Positions 24,521 through 33,736 of a stretch of DNA of 48,971 nt are shown one piece after another. The DNA lies in the NCBI RefSeq assembly GCF_001895925.1, contig NZ_MPPI01000037.1:1-48971 (forward strand), written 5' to 3'. The position numbers and the translations under genes are program-made. Position 1 is the stretch's first letter; every line of letters starts with the position of its first letter. The DNA is from Phormidesmis priestleyi ULC007. GTDB taxonomy: Bacteria > Cyanobacteriota > Cyanobacteriia > Leptolyngbyales > Leptolyngbyaceae. The notes under the pieces are model-generated. The model saw nothing but the letters and a program-made list of their open reading frames with translations. It was not told where the DNA came from and did no database searches.

Positions 24521-25684
24521 TTATTGTTTCGGCTGTGGGGTAATCTGCAACTCGACCCTGCCCCCGTTGACGGCAACTTGCTGATCGTCAAGTTTGCCCG
24601 ATGCTCTCGGGCCTGCCAGGCTAAAGGGCGGATTCTCCTGACGATAATTGACGTTGCCCGTGGCTTCAAATTGCTGAGTTGTGATGAACCAAAGCACTCG
24701 ATCAGCATCCAGCTTTGACTGATTTTTCTGTCCGATCCCACGAACATTGCCCACAAGATCGACGGTATTTTTCTGCAAGTCCATTTGTCCCTGATTGGCG
24801 TTTAATGTGACTTGTTGAGGCGGATTTATAATGGTAATCGGCTGGCTAGAGTTGATGGTTTGAGCATCAAGGTTCCAGAGCAAATTATTACTACTGACTT
24901 GCACCCCTTTTTCTTTAGAGTCTAGTTGAGCATTTTGCTGAAGATTGACGGTTTTGGCTTTCAAATCGACATTGGCTTTGTCAGCAGAGCCGCGATCGGT
25001 CAACACTTTGTTTTTGTATTGATCAATCTGAATCGGACGATCGGCGATCACGGTTTCTCCTTTGACATTCCAAGTCAGGTGTTCTGTTCTCATTTGAAGT
25101 TCAGGCTTTTTAGAAGAAGCGACGATCTGACGAAATAGCTCCATCGTCCGAGCGCGAGTTAAAACCCGGCCTTCTTGGGCTGAAAACTGCATTTGTTTAT
25201 GAGTGCCCGTCACATTATTGCGAACCAGCAACATATCTTCGGTGGGTCGCCACTCTAACTCATCGCCCTTTAAGAGCGTGCCGTCTCTGATGTCGGTTGC
25301 AATGATCTTTCCCTTGAGCAAAATAGATTTGCCGTCACCTTTGACTTCACCTTTTTGGGCTGAAATCTGAAAGACAGGTTTGCCGTCTTGATAAAGCTCA
25401 CCTTTTGGGTCTTCAATCACTGCGTTTTTCTGATCTTTGCTATAGCTGGCTTGCTTTGCTTTCACCTTCCACCAGAGCTTGCCCCGATCGTCTGCTTGCT
25501 CTAGAGTCACATCGTTAAACGTGGCATTGCTGTCAAATCGCTGAATTTCTTTAGTGTCTTCTCTCAGTTTGTCAGCAGTTCGGTTGCGATTGAGACAGCC
25601 GCCTACGCTCGTGAGCAATGTGATTAAAAGTAAGTTAAGAGCGATCGTTCGCTGCAAATTTGTTTTTTTAATAGCAGTCAGCAT
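24521..25684 (-). CDS. lptC: LPS export protein LptC, cyanobacterial type
   Basis: This 387-residue protein has an N-terminal hydrophobic segment ending in a lipobox-like SVGGC (about 26-30), then beta-rich OstA/LptC-like repeats: WWKVKAKQASYSKDQKNAVIEDPKGELYQDGKPVF, GKSILLKGKIIATDIRDGTLLKGDELEW and a second similar half. This double-length form is common in cyanobacteria, whereas the enterobacterial LptC is about 190 aa. It would bridge the LptBFG complex and LptA in carrying lipopolysaccharide across the periplasm. A rho-independent terminator of the upstream gene separates their transcripts. Confidence 0.85.
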   Translation of the reverse strand: MLTAIKKTNLQRTIALNLLLITLLTSVGGCLNRNRTADKLREDTKEIQRFDSNATFNDVTLEQADDRGKLWWKVKAKQASYSKDQKNAVIEDPKGELYQDGKPVFQISAQKGEVKGDGKSILLKGKIIATDIRDGTLLKGDELEWRPTEDMLLVRNNVTGTHKQMQFSAQEGRVLTRARTMELFRQIVASSKKPELQMRTEHLTWNVKGETVIADRPIQIDQYKNKVLTDRGSADKANVDLKAKTVNLQQNAQLDSKEKGVQVSSNNLLWNLDAQTINSSQPITIINPPQQVTLNANQGQMDLQKNTVDLVGNVRGIGQKNQSKLDADRVLWFITTQQFEATGNVNYRQENPPFSLAGPRASGKLDDQQVAVNGGRVELQITPQPKQ

Positions 25685-25755
25685 AGAGATAGTTAAAACA
25701 CTTATAAAAGCTTAGACGCGATCGGACGCTAAAATGCTCCCTGGCTGCTTCGCCA

Positions 25756-25790
25756 TAAAAACAAGGGAGTGTGGAAATTCCATCACTCCC
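25756..25790 (-). terminator. Rho-independent terminator after the NYN gene
   Basis: On the minus strand GGGAGTG-A-TGGA-ATT-TCCA-CACTCCC (25790 to 25765) forms an 11-bp hairpin with one bulge, followed by TTGTTTTT. It lies 45 nt downstream of the NYN gene stop and 72 nt before the lptC start. Confidence 0.85.
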
Positions 25791-25834
25791 CTACTATGGC
25801 GGCTATGTAGAGTCATCGGTGATCTACTAAATCG

Positions 25835-26452
25835 CTATCGCATTGAATGGTCATCGTCCGAGTCATCCATGATCCCGATTCCCGTGAGCGGACGGTAAGT
25901 ATAGCTGCGAGGTGTTTTTTGAATATCTTCTTTGATGTTGTCGAGATCGACGTAGCGATCGGCAACGTTGATCAAACTATCACTGGTCATTGACCGTAGA
26001 CTGACTACCTCAACCCGCACCCCGCGATAGCTGACCGCATTCACGGCATAAGCCAAATCCCCATCTCCACTCACCAGCACAGCCGTGTCATATGACCCCA
26101 CCAGCGACATCATATCAATGGCGATCTCGACATCCAGGTTTGCTTTCTTAGAGCCATCGGGTAGCTGCACCAAGTCTTTTGAGATGACTCGATAACCGTT
26201 GCGCCGCATCCACAGCAGAAAGCCCTGTTGTTTTTCATTTGTGCGATCGACCCCAGTATAGAAGAACGATCGCAGGAGACGAGAGCCAGCAGTCAGACGA
26301 CAAAGCAGTTTGGTATAGTCAATTTCGATCCCCAGTTGCAGCGCGGCATAGAAGAGATTGGAGCCGTCAATAAAAATCGCAACTCGACCCCGATTTTCAA
26401 GAACTTGCTCTGGTGAAAATACTATTTCAGATTCGTTTATATGATTCAACAC
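25835..26452 (-). CDS. NYN-domain protein (LabA/DUF88 type)
   Basis: This 205-residue protein has the NYN ribonuclease-like fold of the PIN superfamily. It shows RVAIFIDGSNLFYAALQLG (first Asp), KANLDVEIAIDMMSL (second acidic cluster), TAVLVSGDGDLAYAVNAV (third) and YRGVRVEVVSL. The acidic residues are all present, so RNase activity is possible. Cyanobacterial LabA, linked to circadian output in Synechococcus, belongs to this family, but orthology is not established here. It is followed by a strong terminator. Confidence 0.88.
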   Translation of the reverse strand: MLNHINESEIVFSPEQVLENRGRVAIFIDGSNLFYAALQLGIEIDYTKLLCRLTAGSRLLRSFFYTGVDRTNEKQQGFLLWMRRNGYRVISKDLVQLPDGSKKANLDVEIAIDMMSLVGSYDTAVLVSGDGDLAYAVNAVSYRGVRVEVVSLRSMTSDSLINVADRYVDLDNIKEDIQKTPRSYTYRPLTGIGIMDDSDDDHSMR

Positions 26453-26539
26453 AATTGCTAACCTCAGTTTGTTATGAAAAGTATGGATGTTTAATCTGTA
26501 TGAAATGTAGAAAAACTATGACTTGATCTCTTGACTTAA

Positions 26540-28144
26540 TTAAGAACTTTCCTCTGGAAGCTCTAATTTCTGAAACACAGGATGTGGCTCACCCAGAATT
26601 TGTTTAGCTGGAAGAATTCCCCACGTTTGATGGTTTTGAAAAGTGGTTGAAACATCAATTAAACGAGTGTCAGCAAAATCAGCCGAATAGCCTAACTGTT
26701 GATAAATTTGAGTGCTGACGTTAGGAATAATGGGCGACAAAAGATAGGCTGCTAATCGAACCGATTCTAAAACCGAGTAAAGAACTTGCTCAACGTCGGC
26801 TTGTTTTCCTTGTTTATAGAGTGCCCAGGGTGCTTGCTCGTCAATATATTTGTTGCCCATTCTGACAGAAGTCAAAATCGCATCACAAGCACTGCTAAAG
26901 GCAAGATCGTCGTAAGCTTGAGCCACTTTAGATCCTAACTCTGATCCCACCGCTTTCAAGAAGTTATCAGCCGCAATCTCCTCGCCAGAAATATCGGGAA
27001 CGTGACCTCCACAGTATTTTTGCGCCATCTTTAGCGTTCGATTTAGCAAATTACCTAAATCATTGGCTAAGTCAGCGTTGAGTATATTGACGAAACGAGT
27101 TTCATCAAACACCCCATCTCGACCAAACTCGATTTCCTTAAGGAAATAGTAACGAACGGCATCGGCTCCATAGCGATCGACGAGAGGCACCGGATCAATA
27201 GCATTGCCCGTACTTTTGCCTATTTTCAAACCATCGCGCACCAGAAAACCGTGCCCAAAGACACGATCCGGTAAAGATAACCCTGCCGACATCAGCATTG
27301 CAGGCCAATAGACGGCATGAAAGCGCAGAATGTCTTTGCCAATCAGGTGAATGTTAATCGGCCACCATTTAGACAGGGCATTGTCTAATGTTGGCTCAGC
27401 GTCGGGGTCAAGCAGGGCGGTGATATAACCTAGCAGAGCATCAAACCAAACATAGAGCGTCTGCTTGGGATCAACAGGCACCGGAAACCCCCAGTCTAGG
27501 TTTCGCCGGGAGATCGAAAAATCTCGCAAGCCTTGTCCCACAAAATTTAGCACTTCGTTGCGACGAGTCGCTGGCAAAATAAAGTCGGGCTGGTCTTGAT
27601 AAAGCTGTTCGAGTTTTTGTTGATAGTTTGAGAGGCGAAAGAAATAGTTTTCTTCATCACGCCACTCGGCTTGTTTGTTAGGGTGAATCGCGCAGTAGTG
27701 GTCGTCAAGAAGTTCTCGCTCTTCTTTAAACTCTTCGCAAGCGACACAATACCAACCCTGTTGCTGGCTCAGATAGATGTCGCCGCTTTCCCAAACGCGT
27801 TGAAAGAACTCTTCGACAATGGCAGCATGACGATCGTCTGTGGTGCGAATAAAGCGATCGTAGCGGATGTTGAGTTTATCCCATAGACTTTTGAAGCCTT
27901 CTACAATCAGATCGCAGTGTTCTTGCGGCGATCGCCCCAAGCTTTCAGCCGTGCGCTGAATTTTTTGCCCATGCTCATCGCTTCCGGTCACAAACAGCAC
28001 AGATTTGCCTTGCAATCGCTGGAAACGCGCCATCGCATCGGCTGCGATCGTCGGATACGCGCTACCAATGTGAGGTAAATCGTTTACATAATAGAGCGGT
28101 GTCGTGATGGCAAATCTGTGCTTCTCGGCATTTTCAAAACTCAT
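26540..28144 (-). CDS. metG: Methionyl-tRNA synthetase
   Basis: MetRS charges tRNA-Met. The 534-residue protein has HIGH-type LPHIGSAYPTIAADAMAR (about 24-40), a connective peptide with a reduced zinc site (CVACEEF and a later CAIHP), FVGQGLRDFSISR, HLIGKDILRFHAVYWPAML and the KMSKS-type LKIGKSTGN. A helical anticodon-binding domain follows, with NKYIDEQAPWALYK. There is no C-terminal EMAP/Trbp111-like domain; the length matches the short cyanobacterial form. It is a single gene, divergent from plsC. Confidence 0.96.
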   Translation of the reverse strand: MSFENAEKHRFAITTPLYYVNDLPHIGSAYPTIAADAMARFQRLQGKSVLFVTGSDEHGQKIQRTAESLGRSPQEHCDLIVEGFKSLWDKLNIRYDRFIRTTDDRHAAIVEEFFQRVWESGDIYLSQQQGWYCVACEEFKEERELLDDHYCAIHPNKQAEWRDEENYFFRLSNYQQKLEQLYQDQPDFILPATRRNEVLNFVGQGLRDFSISRRNLDWGFPVPVDPKQTLYVWFDALLGYITALLDPDAEPTLDNALSKWWPINIHLIGKDILRFHAVYWPAMLMSAGLSLPDRVFGHGFLVRDGLKIGKSTGNAIDPVPLVDRYGADAVRYYFLKEIEFGRDGVFDETRFVNILNADLANDLGNLLNRTLKMAQKYCGGHVPDISGEEIAADNFLKAVGSELGSKVAQAYDDLAFSSACDAILTSVRMGNKYIDEQAPWALYKQGKQADVEQVLYSVLESVRLAAYLLSPIIPNVSTQIYQQLGYSADFADTRLIDVSTTFQNHQTWGILPAKQILGEPHPVFQKLELPEESS

Positions 28145-28408
28145 GGATACTATAAAAACAATTCTCTAATCTAAATTAGATAAATAGAGTGACCCCACTC
28201 TCACCTAATCAATATGTACTGATTCTAACCATCAATGCTCTGCAAAATTAGAGAGACAATCTTAAATAACTGAGTAGAGTGTTCAGGGAAACTTATCAAT
28301 TGACTGTCTAAGGTTAAGCAAATATTTACAACTTGAGAGGTTTGTTGCTCTTGCTAAAGTAAAGTTAATAATTAAGTGACTACTCCATAAAACTCTGGTT
28401 CGGTGTGC

Positions 28409-29131
28409 ATGGCTTCTGATAGTCCACTTCAAATTTCGCGGTTGTTGCTCTCGGCAATGGGGATTCAAATGTATCTGCATCATCGCGATCGCGTGCCTCA
28501 GACGGGTGCCACTTTGGTTGTCAGCAACCACCGCAGTTTTCTAGATGCCCCTTTGTTGATGTCGGCAATCGACCGTCCGATTCGATTTGCTTGCCATCAC
28601 TACATGGGTCAAGTGCCCGTGATGCGCGAAGTGGTCAAAAAATTAGGCTGCTTTCCGCTAGAAAGCTCAGGTCAGAAACAGCAGAGCTTTTTCCATCAAG
28701 CCATTCAGCTATTGAAAACTCGGCAGGCAGTTGGTGTGTTTCCAGAAGGAACTGAGCCAATGGTCAACAGTCCCGCCCGATGCGAGATGGGAGAATTTCA
28801 GCGAGGGTTTGCTCATCTCGCTCTCAAAGCCCCGGTGCAAGATTTGGCAGTTTTGCCGATCGCGATCGCCGTTCAAGACGAAATAAAAAGTTCGGCAGTT
28901 CCTTTAAAACTGCTGAGTTTTTTTGATCCCTCTGAGCCACTATTTGATCAGGAGGGCTGGCATCCGTTAGTGGTTTATCAGCGAGTCAATGTTTTAGTAG
29001 GTCGTCCGTTTTGGATCACACCCTCCGATCGGCAAAAATATCAAGGCAAAGGGGCACGCGCGATCGTTCAGCATTTCACCAGCCATTGTCATGACGAAAT
29101 CAACAGCCTGCTGATTCGGGGATGCTATTGA
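28409..29131 (+). CDS. PlsC-type 1-acyl-glycerol-3-phosphate acyltransferase
   Basis: This 240-residue LPLAT-family protein has the catalytic HX4D motif (NHRSFLDAP), the FACHHYMGQVPVMREVVKKLGCFPLE block and the substrate-binding FPEGTEP. It acylates lysophosphatidic acid or a similar acceptor. ATG at 28409 is preferred to a GTG two codons upstream. The next gene, an alpha/beta hydrolase, starts 27 nt after its stop. The pairing recalls plant phytyl ester synthases, which carry hydrolase and acyltransferase domains in one chain; any shared role here is inference. Confidence 0.88.
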   Translation: MASDSPLQISRLLLSAMGIQMYLHHRDRVPQTGATLVVSNHRSFLDAPLLMSAIDRPIRFACHHYMGQVPVMREVVKKLGCFPLESSGQKQQSFFHQAIQLLKTRQAVGVFPEGTEPMVNSPARCEMGEFQRGFAHLALKAPVQDLAVLPIAIAVQDEIKSSAVPLKLLSFFDPSEPLFDQEGWHPLVVYQRVNVLVGRPFWITPSDRQKYQGKGARAIVQHFTSHCHDEINSLLIRGCY

Positions 29132-29158
29132 GATTTTAAGTTTTTAGTTTTTTGTTCC

Positions 29159-30025
29159 ATGATTCAAAGTCACCCTTGCTTTCTCACGCCCAAGACGCTC
29201 AAGCCTAACTATCCGCTATTTGTGTTTTTGCCAGGAATGGACGGAACGGGGCAACTCTTGCGTACCCAGACCGAAGGACTAGAAGCCAAGTTTGATGTGC
29301 GATGTCTGGCAATTCCGTCCGATGATTTGACCAGTTGGGACGAATTGGCCCAGCAGGTAGTCGAGCTAGTCAAAGGCGAACTGGCCAGCGATGATCATCC
29401 TGATCAAAACCAGCGATCGGTCTATCTGTGCGGTGAGTCATTTGGGGGCTGTTTGGCGATGAAGGTCGCTGTTTTAGCACCAGAGCTATTCCAGCGAATC
29501 ATTTTGGTCAACCCAGCTTCATCGTTTAATCGCAGACCCTGGATCTCGTGGGGATCACAAATCAGCCGCTACTTACCAGAAGTTGCTTACCAGTTTTCGT
29601 CGGTGACGTTTTTACCACTTTTGGCATCGTTTGGTCGCATTGCAGAAGACGATCGACAGGCACTCGTTCAAGCAGTTCGATCTGTGCCTCAAAAAACATC
29701 GATTTGGCGAATGTCTCTGCTGCACAAGTTTCAGGTGCCCAGACAGCAGCTAAGACAACTCACTCAGCCCGTTTTGATTATTGCGAGTGCTGATGACAAA
29801 CTGCTGCCGTCGCTGCCAGAAGCCTATCGGTTAAAACGAGCCTTTCAAAATGCCTACGTGGTGGTGCTTCCAGAAAGTGGTCACACCTGCCTCTTAGAGT
29901 CTGGGGTCAATCTCTATGACCTGATGAAAGCCCACGGCTTTTTAGATGAGAATCTCGATACTGAGACAATTTCTGCTGCGGCGAACGGCTCGGTCGATCG
30001 TGGATTGGCAGCCAAAAAGATGTGA
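29159..30025 (+). CDS. Alpha/beta hydrolase, PES/ELT-like
   Basis: This 288-residue protein has the oxyanion region FVFLPGMDGTGQLL, nucleophile elbow CGESFGGCLA (Ser in GESFGG), acid region VLIIASADDKLLPSLPEA and catalytic His in LPESGHTCLLE. The GMDGTG and GESFGG pair is characteristic of esterases related to plant phytyl ester synthase domains. It probably hydrolyses or transfers lipid esters. It likely forms an operon with the upstream acyltransferase (27-nt gap). The last 25 residues are low in structure. Confidence 0.82.
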   Translation: MIQSHPCFLTPKTLKPNYPLFVFLPGMDGTGQLLRTQTEGLEAKFDVRCLAIPSDDLTSWDELAQQVVELVKGELASDDHPDQNQRSVYLCGESFGGCLAMKVAVLAPELFQRIILVNPASSFNRRPWISWGSQISRYLPEVAYQFSSVTFLPLLASFGRIAEDDRQALVQAVRSVPQKTSIWRMSLLHKFQVPRQQLRQLTQPVLIIASADDKLLPSLPEAYRLKRAFQNAYVVVLPESGHTCLLESGVNLYDLMKAHGFLDENLDTETISAAANGSVDRGLAAKKM

Positions 30026-30096
30026 TACTTGGTTTTTTCAAAGATTCTTCTGCGTCTGACGCTTCACTCTTAGGATTCTGGATTAAATAATGGGGG

Positions 30097-30136
30097 ACAG
30101 CCGTCTCGGCTGTTTAAGTCAGGCAAGATGCCTGAC
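30097..30136. repeat. Tandem hairpins of a dispersed cyanobacterial repeat
   Basis: ACAGCCG-TCT-CGGCTGT (30097-30113) and GTCAGGCA-AGA-TGCCTGAC (30118-30136) lie side by side between the convergent hydrolase and manC genes. Both stems are perfect. They probably terminate or insulate the two transcripts and belong to a repeated intergenic family by appearance. Confidence 0.6.
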
Positions 30137-30184
30137 CCACAAAGTTCTCGGAGTTATTTAATTCACGATCCTGAGCCGATTCTC

Positions 30185-31255
30185 TTACAATAAATCTTCA
30201 AATTCCGATCGCGTGTGCAGCGTTTTAAGAATGGTTTTGATCTCTTGAGTTCGGTCTTTTTTGGCAATCAGAGTGACTTTTCCATCGCGGACAACTACCG
30301 TGTCTTCTAAGCCGATCGTCACAATCAGTTCATCGTCATTCGTGGAGTAAAGCAGCGTTCCTTTGGTGTCTAAGCCAACATGCTTTGCCAACTCTACGTT
30401 GGGATTGTCTGCATTTTTGAGCAGTCGCTCGATCGCGGCCCAGTCCCCTAAGTCATCCCAGCCAAAGCTAACAGGCAGCACATAAGCGCGGTCAGTTTTT
30501 TCCATTAGTGCATAGTCAATGCTTTTTCTGGGAAGGGTTGGATAGGCAGCGACTCCCTTCTCTTCAAGCGGAGTCAGAATTTCTGGCGCATGGCGGTGCA
30601 ATTCTTTCAGAGCCACCTTTGCCTGAAAAACAAACATGCCTCCATTCCAGCTAAAGCGACCGCTGTCTAGAAATGCTTGAGCCGTTTCTCGATCGGGCTT
30701 TTCGGTAAAGCGATCAACGCGATAGGCGGGATACCCGGCTGCGCCATAGAGTCCGATTTTCTCGCCCTGCTCAATATAGCCGTAGCCAGTAGCCGCTTGA
30801 TTGCAGGTAATGCCTAGCGTCACGATCGCCGCTTCTTTAACAGCAAGATCGACGGCAGCGGCGAGGGTTTCCTCAAAAATCTCTTGGTTATCGATCCAGT
30901 GATCGGCGGGAAAGAACCCCACGATCGCGCTTTCGCCATAGCGTTTAGCAATCTCTAAGGTGCTCCAAGCGACGGCAGGTGCGGTGTCTCGTCCTTCTGG
31001 CTCGACTAGCAGATTGGCTAGGGGCAATTCGGGAAGCTGTTCTTGAACGCCCTTTGCCAAGTGGGAAGCGGTGACAACCCAAAGATTGTCCCAGCCGTTG
31101 GCGACGTGGAGAAGACGATCGGCAGTTGACTGCAAGAGGCTGCGATCGCTGCCGTCAAGACATAAAAACTGTTTAGGACGGCGTTTGCGGCTCAAAGGCC
31201 AAAAGCGTTCGCCCTTGCCTCCAGCGAGAATAACGGGCACGAGAGGTTGGGTCAT
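30185..31255 (-). CDS. manC: Mannose-1-phosphate guanylyltransferase
   Basis: The enzyme makes GDP-mannose from mannose-1-phosphate and GTP. The 356-residue protein has the nucleotidyltransferase signature ILAGGKGERFWPLSRKRRPKQF, VEPEGRDTAPAVAWSTLEIAKRYG, FFPADHWI, YGYIEQGEKIG, VDRFTEKPDRETA, WNGGMFVF and the C-terminal SFGWDDLGDWAAIERL. The phosphomannose isomerase domain of bifunctional ManC is absent, which is normal for this shorter class. With the phosphohexomutase at 33737 it can supply activated mannose for surface glycans. The start MTQPLVPVILAGG is unambiguous. Confidence 0.94.
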   Translation of the reverse strand: MTQPLVPVILAGGKGERFWPLSRKRRPKQFLCLDGSDRSLLQSTADRLLHVANGWDNLWVVTASHLAKGVQEQLPELPLANLLVEPEGRDTAPAVAWSTLEIAKRYGESAIVGFFPADHWIDNQEIFEETLAAAVDLAVKEAAIVTLGITCNQAATGYGYIEQGEKIGLYGAAGYPAYRVDRFTEKPDRETAQAFLDSGRFSWNGGMFVFQAKVALKELHRHAPEILTPLEEKGVAAYPTLPRKSIDYALMEKTDRAYVLPVSFGWDDLGDWAAIERLLKNADNPNVELAKHVGLDTKGTLLYSTNDDELIVTIGLEDTVVVRDGKVTLIAKKDRTQEIKTILKTLHTRSEFEDLL

Positions 31256-31425
31256 AGTGAATATCTGCTGCGGAGCAAGTCAAATAGGGGGCAAATTTGG
31301 TGCCAAAGCTGGGTTGGCGGTGAGAGAGATCGTTAAGCAGATGAACTCACCGTCACAATCTTAATGAATACCAAAACCTTAAAGCTCCTGAATGACTAGA
31401 TCTTCGCGAAGTCTTTTCAATTCAT

Positions 31426-31443
31426 CCTACCTTTTCAGGTAGG
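31426..31443. promoter_or_regulatory. Hairpin in the manC-LCP intergenic region
   Basis: CCTACCT-TTTC-AGGTAGG is a perfect 7-bp stem with a 4-nt loop, close to the palindrome CTTCGCGAAG at 31402-31411. The 493-nt gap (31256-31748) between the divergent genes holds no convincing ORF. These structures may be operators or part of a long leader of the LCP gene. Confidence 0.4.
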
Positions 31444-31748
31444 GTGATAAGCTTCGCAAAAAGTTCAGGATGTCACAGTGGGCAAATTACTCTGCTTCTA
31501 CTGACTAGCCATAAGGTCGGGTTCAAGGGTAGAATTCCCAGAAGGTTACGCAACGTAACATTTTCTTTAATTGCAAAGAAAAATGCTTTCCCAAAAGTGA
31601 GCAAAGGGCTTTGCAGTCAACCGCTCGGTCGATTCTATCTGAGTAGAGAGAGAAAGCAGGAAATGTTTGGGTTAGGATATCGAGGAATCATTTGGGATGG
31701 TAGTGTAGATAGCTTCTAGTGTCAGGTTAGTTCTTAAGTGGTGGGGAA

Positions 31749-33143
31749 GTGGAACAGTTGAAGAGTCAATCAACGTCGAGACAGCAAGCTGTGCTGGAAA
31801 ACCGTGACGGGCAATCTGCGTCCACTGTTTCCACGTCGGTGCCAATTCCTTTAAAGAATCCTGTTAGAAGCATTACAATCTCTCGCTCCCTATTTTGGGG
31901 CTTTACATTTCTGATTGCTGCGACCGCTTCTGCCACGATCGGCACCACACTGGCGCTGATCGCTCCGCTACCCGGTGCGGTTGCCCCCGCAGAAGGGCAA
32001 AAGATTTTTAATGACCTGTGGCGCAGCGGCTTTCAATATTATGTGGGTCGCCCAGTCAATATTCTGGTGATGGGGATCGATAAAGTCCCTGACGTGCCAG
32101 ACAACTCAGACGAGGTTTTTTCAGGACGTAGCGACACTATGCTGCTGCTGCGAATCGACCCGTCTGATCAAACGGTCAATTTACTCTCGATCCCCAGAGA
32201 TACCCAAGTTGAGATTCCAGGAATTGGGGTGACGAAGATCAATCAGGCAAATGCGAGTGGTGGCCCTGCTTTAGCTCGTCAAGTAGTCACCAACACCCTA
32301 AGCGGAATTGAAGTCGATCGCTACGTGCGCGTCAGCACCAACGCCTTTCGCGAGTTGGTCGATCTGCTAGGTGGTGTCGATATTTATGTGCCTCAACCGA
32401 TGTCTTATGTAGACAACACCCAAAAGCTGAAGATCGATCTAGCTCAAGGCTGGCAAACTTTAAATGGAGACCAAGCCGAGCAGTTTGCGCGATTTCGTCA
32501 CGACAACCTTGGCGATATTGGACGAGTTCAGCGTCAACAAGCATTAATCAAGGCACTGCGATCGAAGTTGGCGAGTCCTTTAATGCTGCCGCGTGTGCCG
32601 AGTCTAATCACGATGATGCAGAAGTACATTGACACAAACCTCAGCGTTGAAGAAATGCTAGCATTGGTTAACTTTGGGCTGAAATTAGACAAAAACGATT
32701 TTAAGATGGTGATGCTGCCGGGACGGTTTAGCGCACCAAACGAGTTTGCAGCCAGCTATTGGATCATGGATCCGCAGGGGCGCGATCGAGTTCTGCAAGA
32801 CTATTTCAAAGTGGGGTCAACTGATGGGTCAAGTGCTGTCAGTGCACCTGTCAAAATTGCGGTGCAAAATGCGTCTAGCCAACCCGAAGCAGGCAATCAG
32901 TTCGTGAGTTATTTGGCCAGCTTGGGCTATGAGAATGTTTATCTGACTCAAGATTGGGCAGACCATCAGGGCAAGACTCAAATCATTGTGCAGCGAGGAG
33001 ATTTGCGATCGGCAAACGCTCTGCAATCAGCGATCGGGTTTGGTGGCATTGAAGCTGCCTCGGTTGGAGACTTAGATTCTGATTTAACCATCCGTGTGGG
33101 GGATGACTGGTTAGCCCAACAGCCCCTTAAATCTAAGAAGTAA
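31749..33143 (+). CDS. LytR-CpsA-Psr (LCP) family protein
   Basis: The 464-residue protein has a cytoplasmic N-terminus, one membrane helix (about 45-72, LFWGFTFLIAATASATIGTTLALIAP) and an extracytoplasmic LCP domain. The LCP core has NILVMGIDK, SDTMLLLRIDPSDQTVNLLSIPRDTQVEIPG, GVTKINQANASGG, VDLLGGVDIYVPQPM, LNGDQAEQFARFRHDNLGDIGRVQRQQALI. A LytR_C-type domain follows (VKIAVQNASSQPEAGNQFVSYLASLGYENVYL). LCP enzymes attach glycopolymers to peptidoglycan. The start is GTG with GGGGA upstream. Nearby manC and mutase genes fit a role in surface polysaccharide. Confidence 0.93.
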   Translation: MEQLKSQSTSRQQAVLENRDGQSASTVSTSVPIPLKNPVRSITISRSLFWGFTFLIAATASATIGTTLALIAPLPGAVAPAEGQKIFNDLWRSGFQYYVGRPVNILVMGIDKVPDVPDNSDEVFSGRSDTMLLLRIDPSDQTVNLLSIPRDTQVEIPGIGVTKINQANASGGPALARQVVTNTLSGIEVDRYVRVSTNAFRELVDLLGGVDIYVPQPMSYVDNTQKLKIDLAQGWQTLNGDQAEQFARFRHDNLGDIGRVQRQQALIKALRSKLASPLMLPRVPSLITMMQKYIDTNLSVEEMLALVNFGLKLDKNDFKMVMLPGRFSAPNEFAASYWIMDPQGRDRVLQDYFKVGSTDGSSAVSAPVKIAVQNASSQPEAGNQFVSYLASLGYENVYLTQDWADHQGKTQIIVQRGDLRSANALQSAIGFGGIEAASVGDLDSDLTIRVGDDWLAQQPLKSKK

Positions 33144-33177
33144 GATAATAAGAATCTGACAGATTTTGCTTTTCCTG

Positions 33178-33729
33178 ATGCATCTGCTCACTCAGAACCC
33201 GATTTCTCAGCAAGCTTTTAAAGGGGTCGCACTCGCGTCTTTCTTAATGCGTATTGTGATTATTTTGGTGTTGGCTTGCCTTTGGGTGTTGCTTGCTGCA
33301 ACGCCTGCCAACGCTCAAAGCAAAACGATTAATTACACCAGCACTCAGCTAGAAAAGCGTGATTTCTCAAATACTGATTTAGAAGGGGGCGTTTTTGTCG
33401 CTGCCGAAATGCGAGAAGCGAACTTTCAAGGCGCTAACCTGAAGAGCGCAATTTTGACCAACGGCAATCTTTTGTCAGCAAATTTGGCCGGGGCAGACTT
33501 AACTTGGGCACTTGCCGATCGCGTCACTTTCTATAAAGCAAACTTGACCAACACCATTTTTGTAGAGGCGACTCTTACGCGCAGCATTTTAGATGAAGCA
33601 GATGTGACGGGGGCAGATTTTACAGATGCGCTGCTCGATCGCTACACGGTCACAAAGCTTTGCAAAACAGCGTCTGGGGTTAATCCAGTCACAGGAGTTG
33701 CCACGCGAGAGAGCCTCGGATGTCCCTAA
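33178..33729 (+). CDS. Secreted pentapeptide-repeat protein
   Basis: The protein has a signal peptide (hydrophobic about 17-42, ending ATPANAQSK), then a right-handed quadrilateral beta-helix of pentapeptide repeats (RDFSNTDLEGGVFVAAEMREANFQGANLKSAIL...ANLAGADL). It ends in a short tail with two cysteines (LCKTASGVNPVTGVATRESLGC), as in other cyanobacterial lumenal or periplasmic family members. ATG at 33178 is chosen over an upstream TTG. It starts 35 nt after the LCP gene. Function is unknown. Confidence 0.87.
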   Translation: MHLLTQNPISQQAFKGVALASFLMRIVIILVLACLWVLLAATPANAQSKTINYTSTQLEKRDFSNTDLEGGVFVAAEMREANFQGANLKSAILTNGNLLSANLAGADLTWALADRVTFYKANLTNTIFVEATLTRSILDEADVTGADFTDALLDRYTVTKLCKTASGVNPVTGVATRESLGCP

Positions 33730-33736
33730 GTATTCA

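Noticed and set aside
31444-31719. 91-codon ORF between manC and the LCP gene
   Set aside because: No recognisable family, starts inside a hairpin region and shows no ribosome site; likely non-coding.
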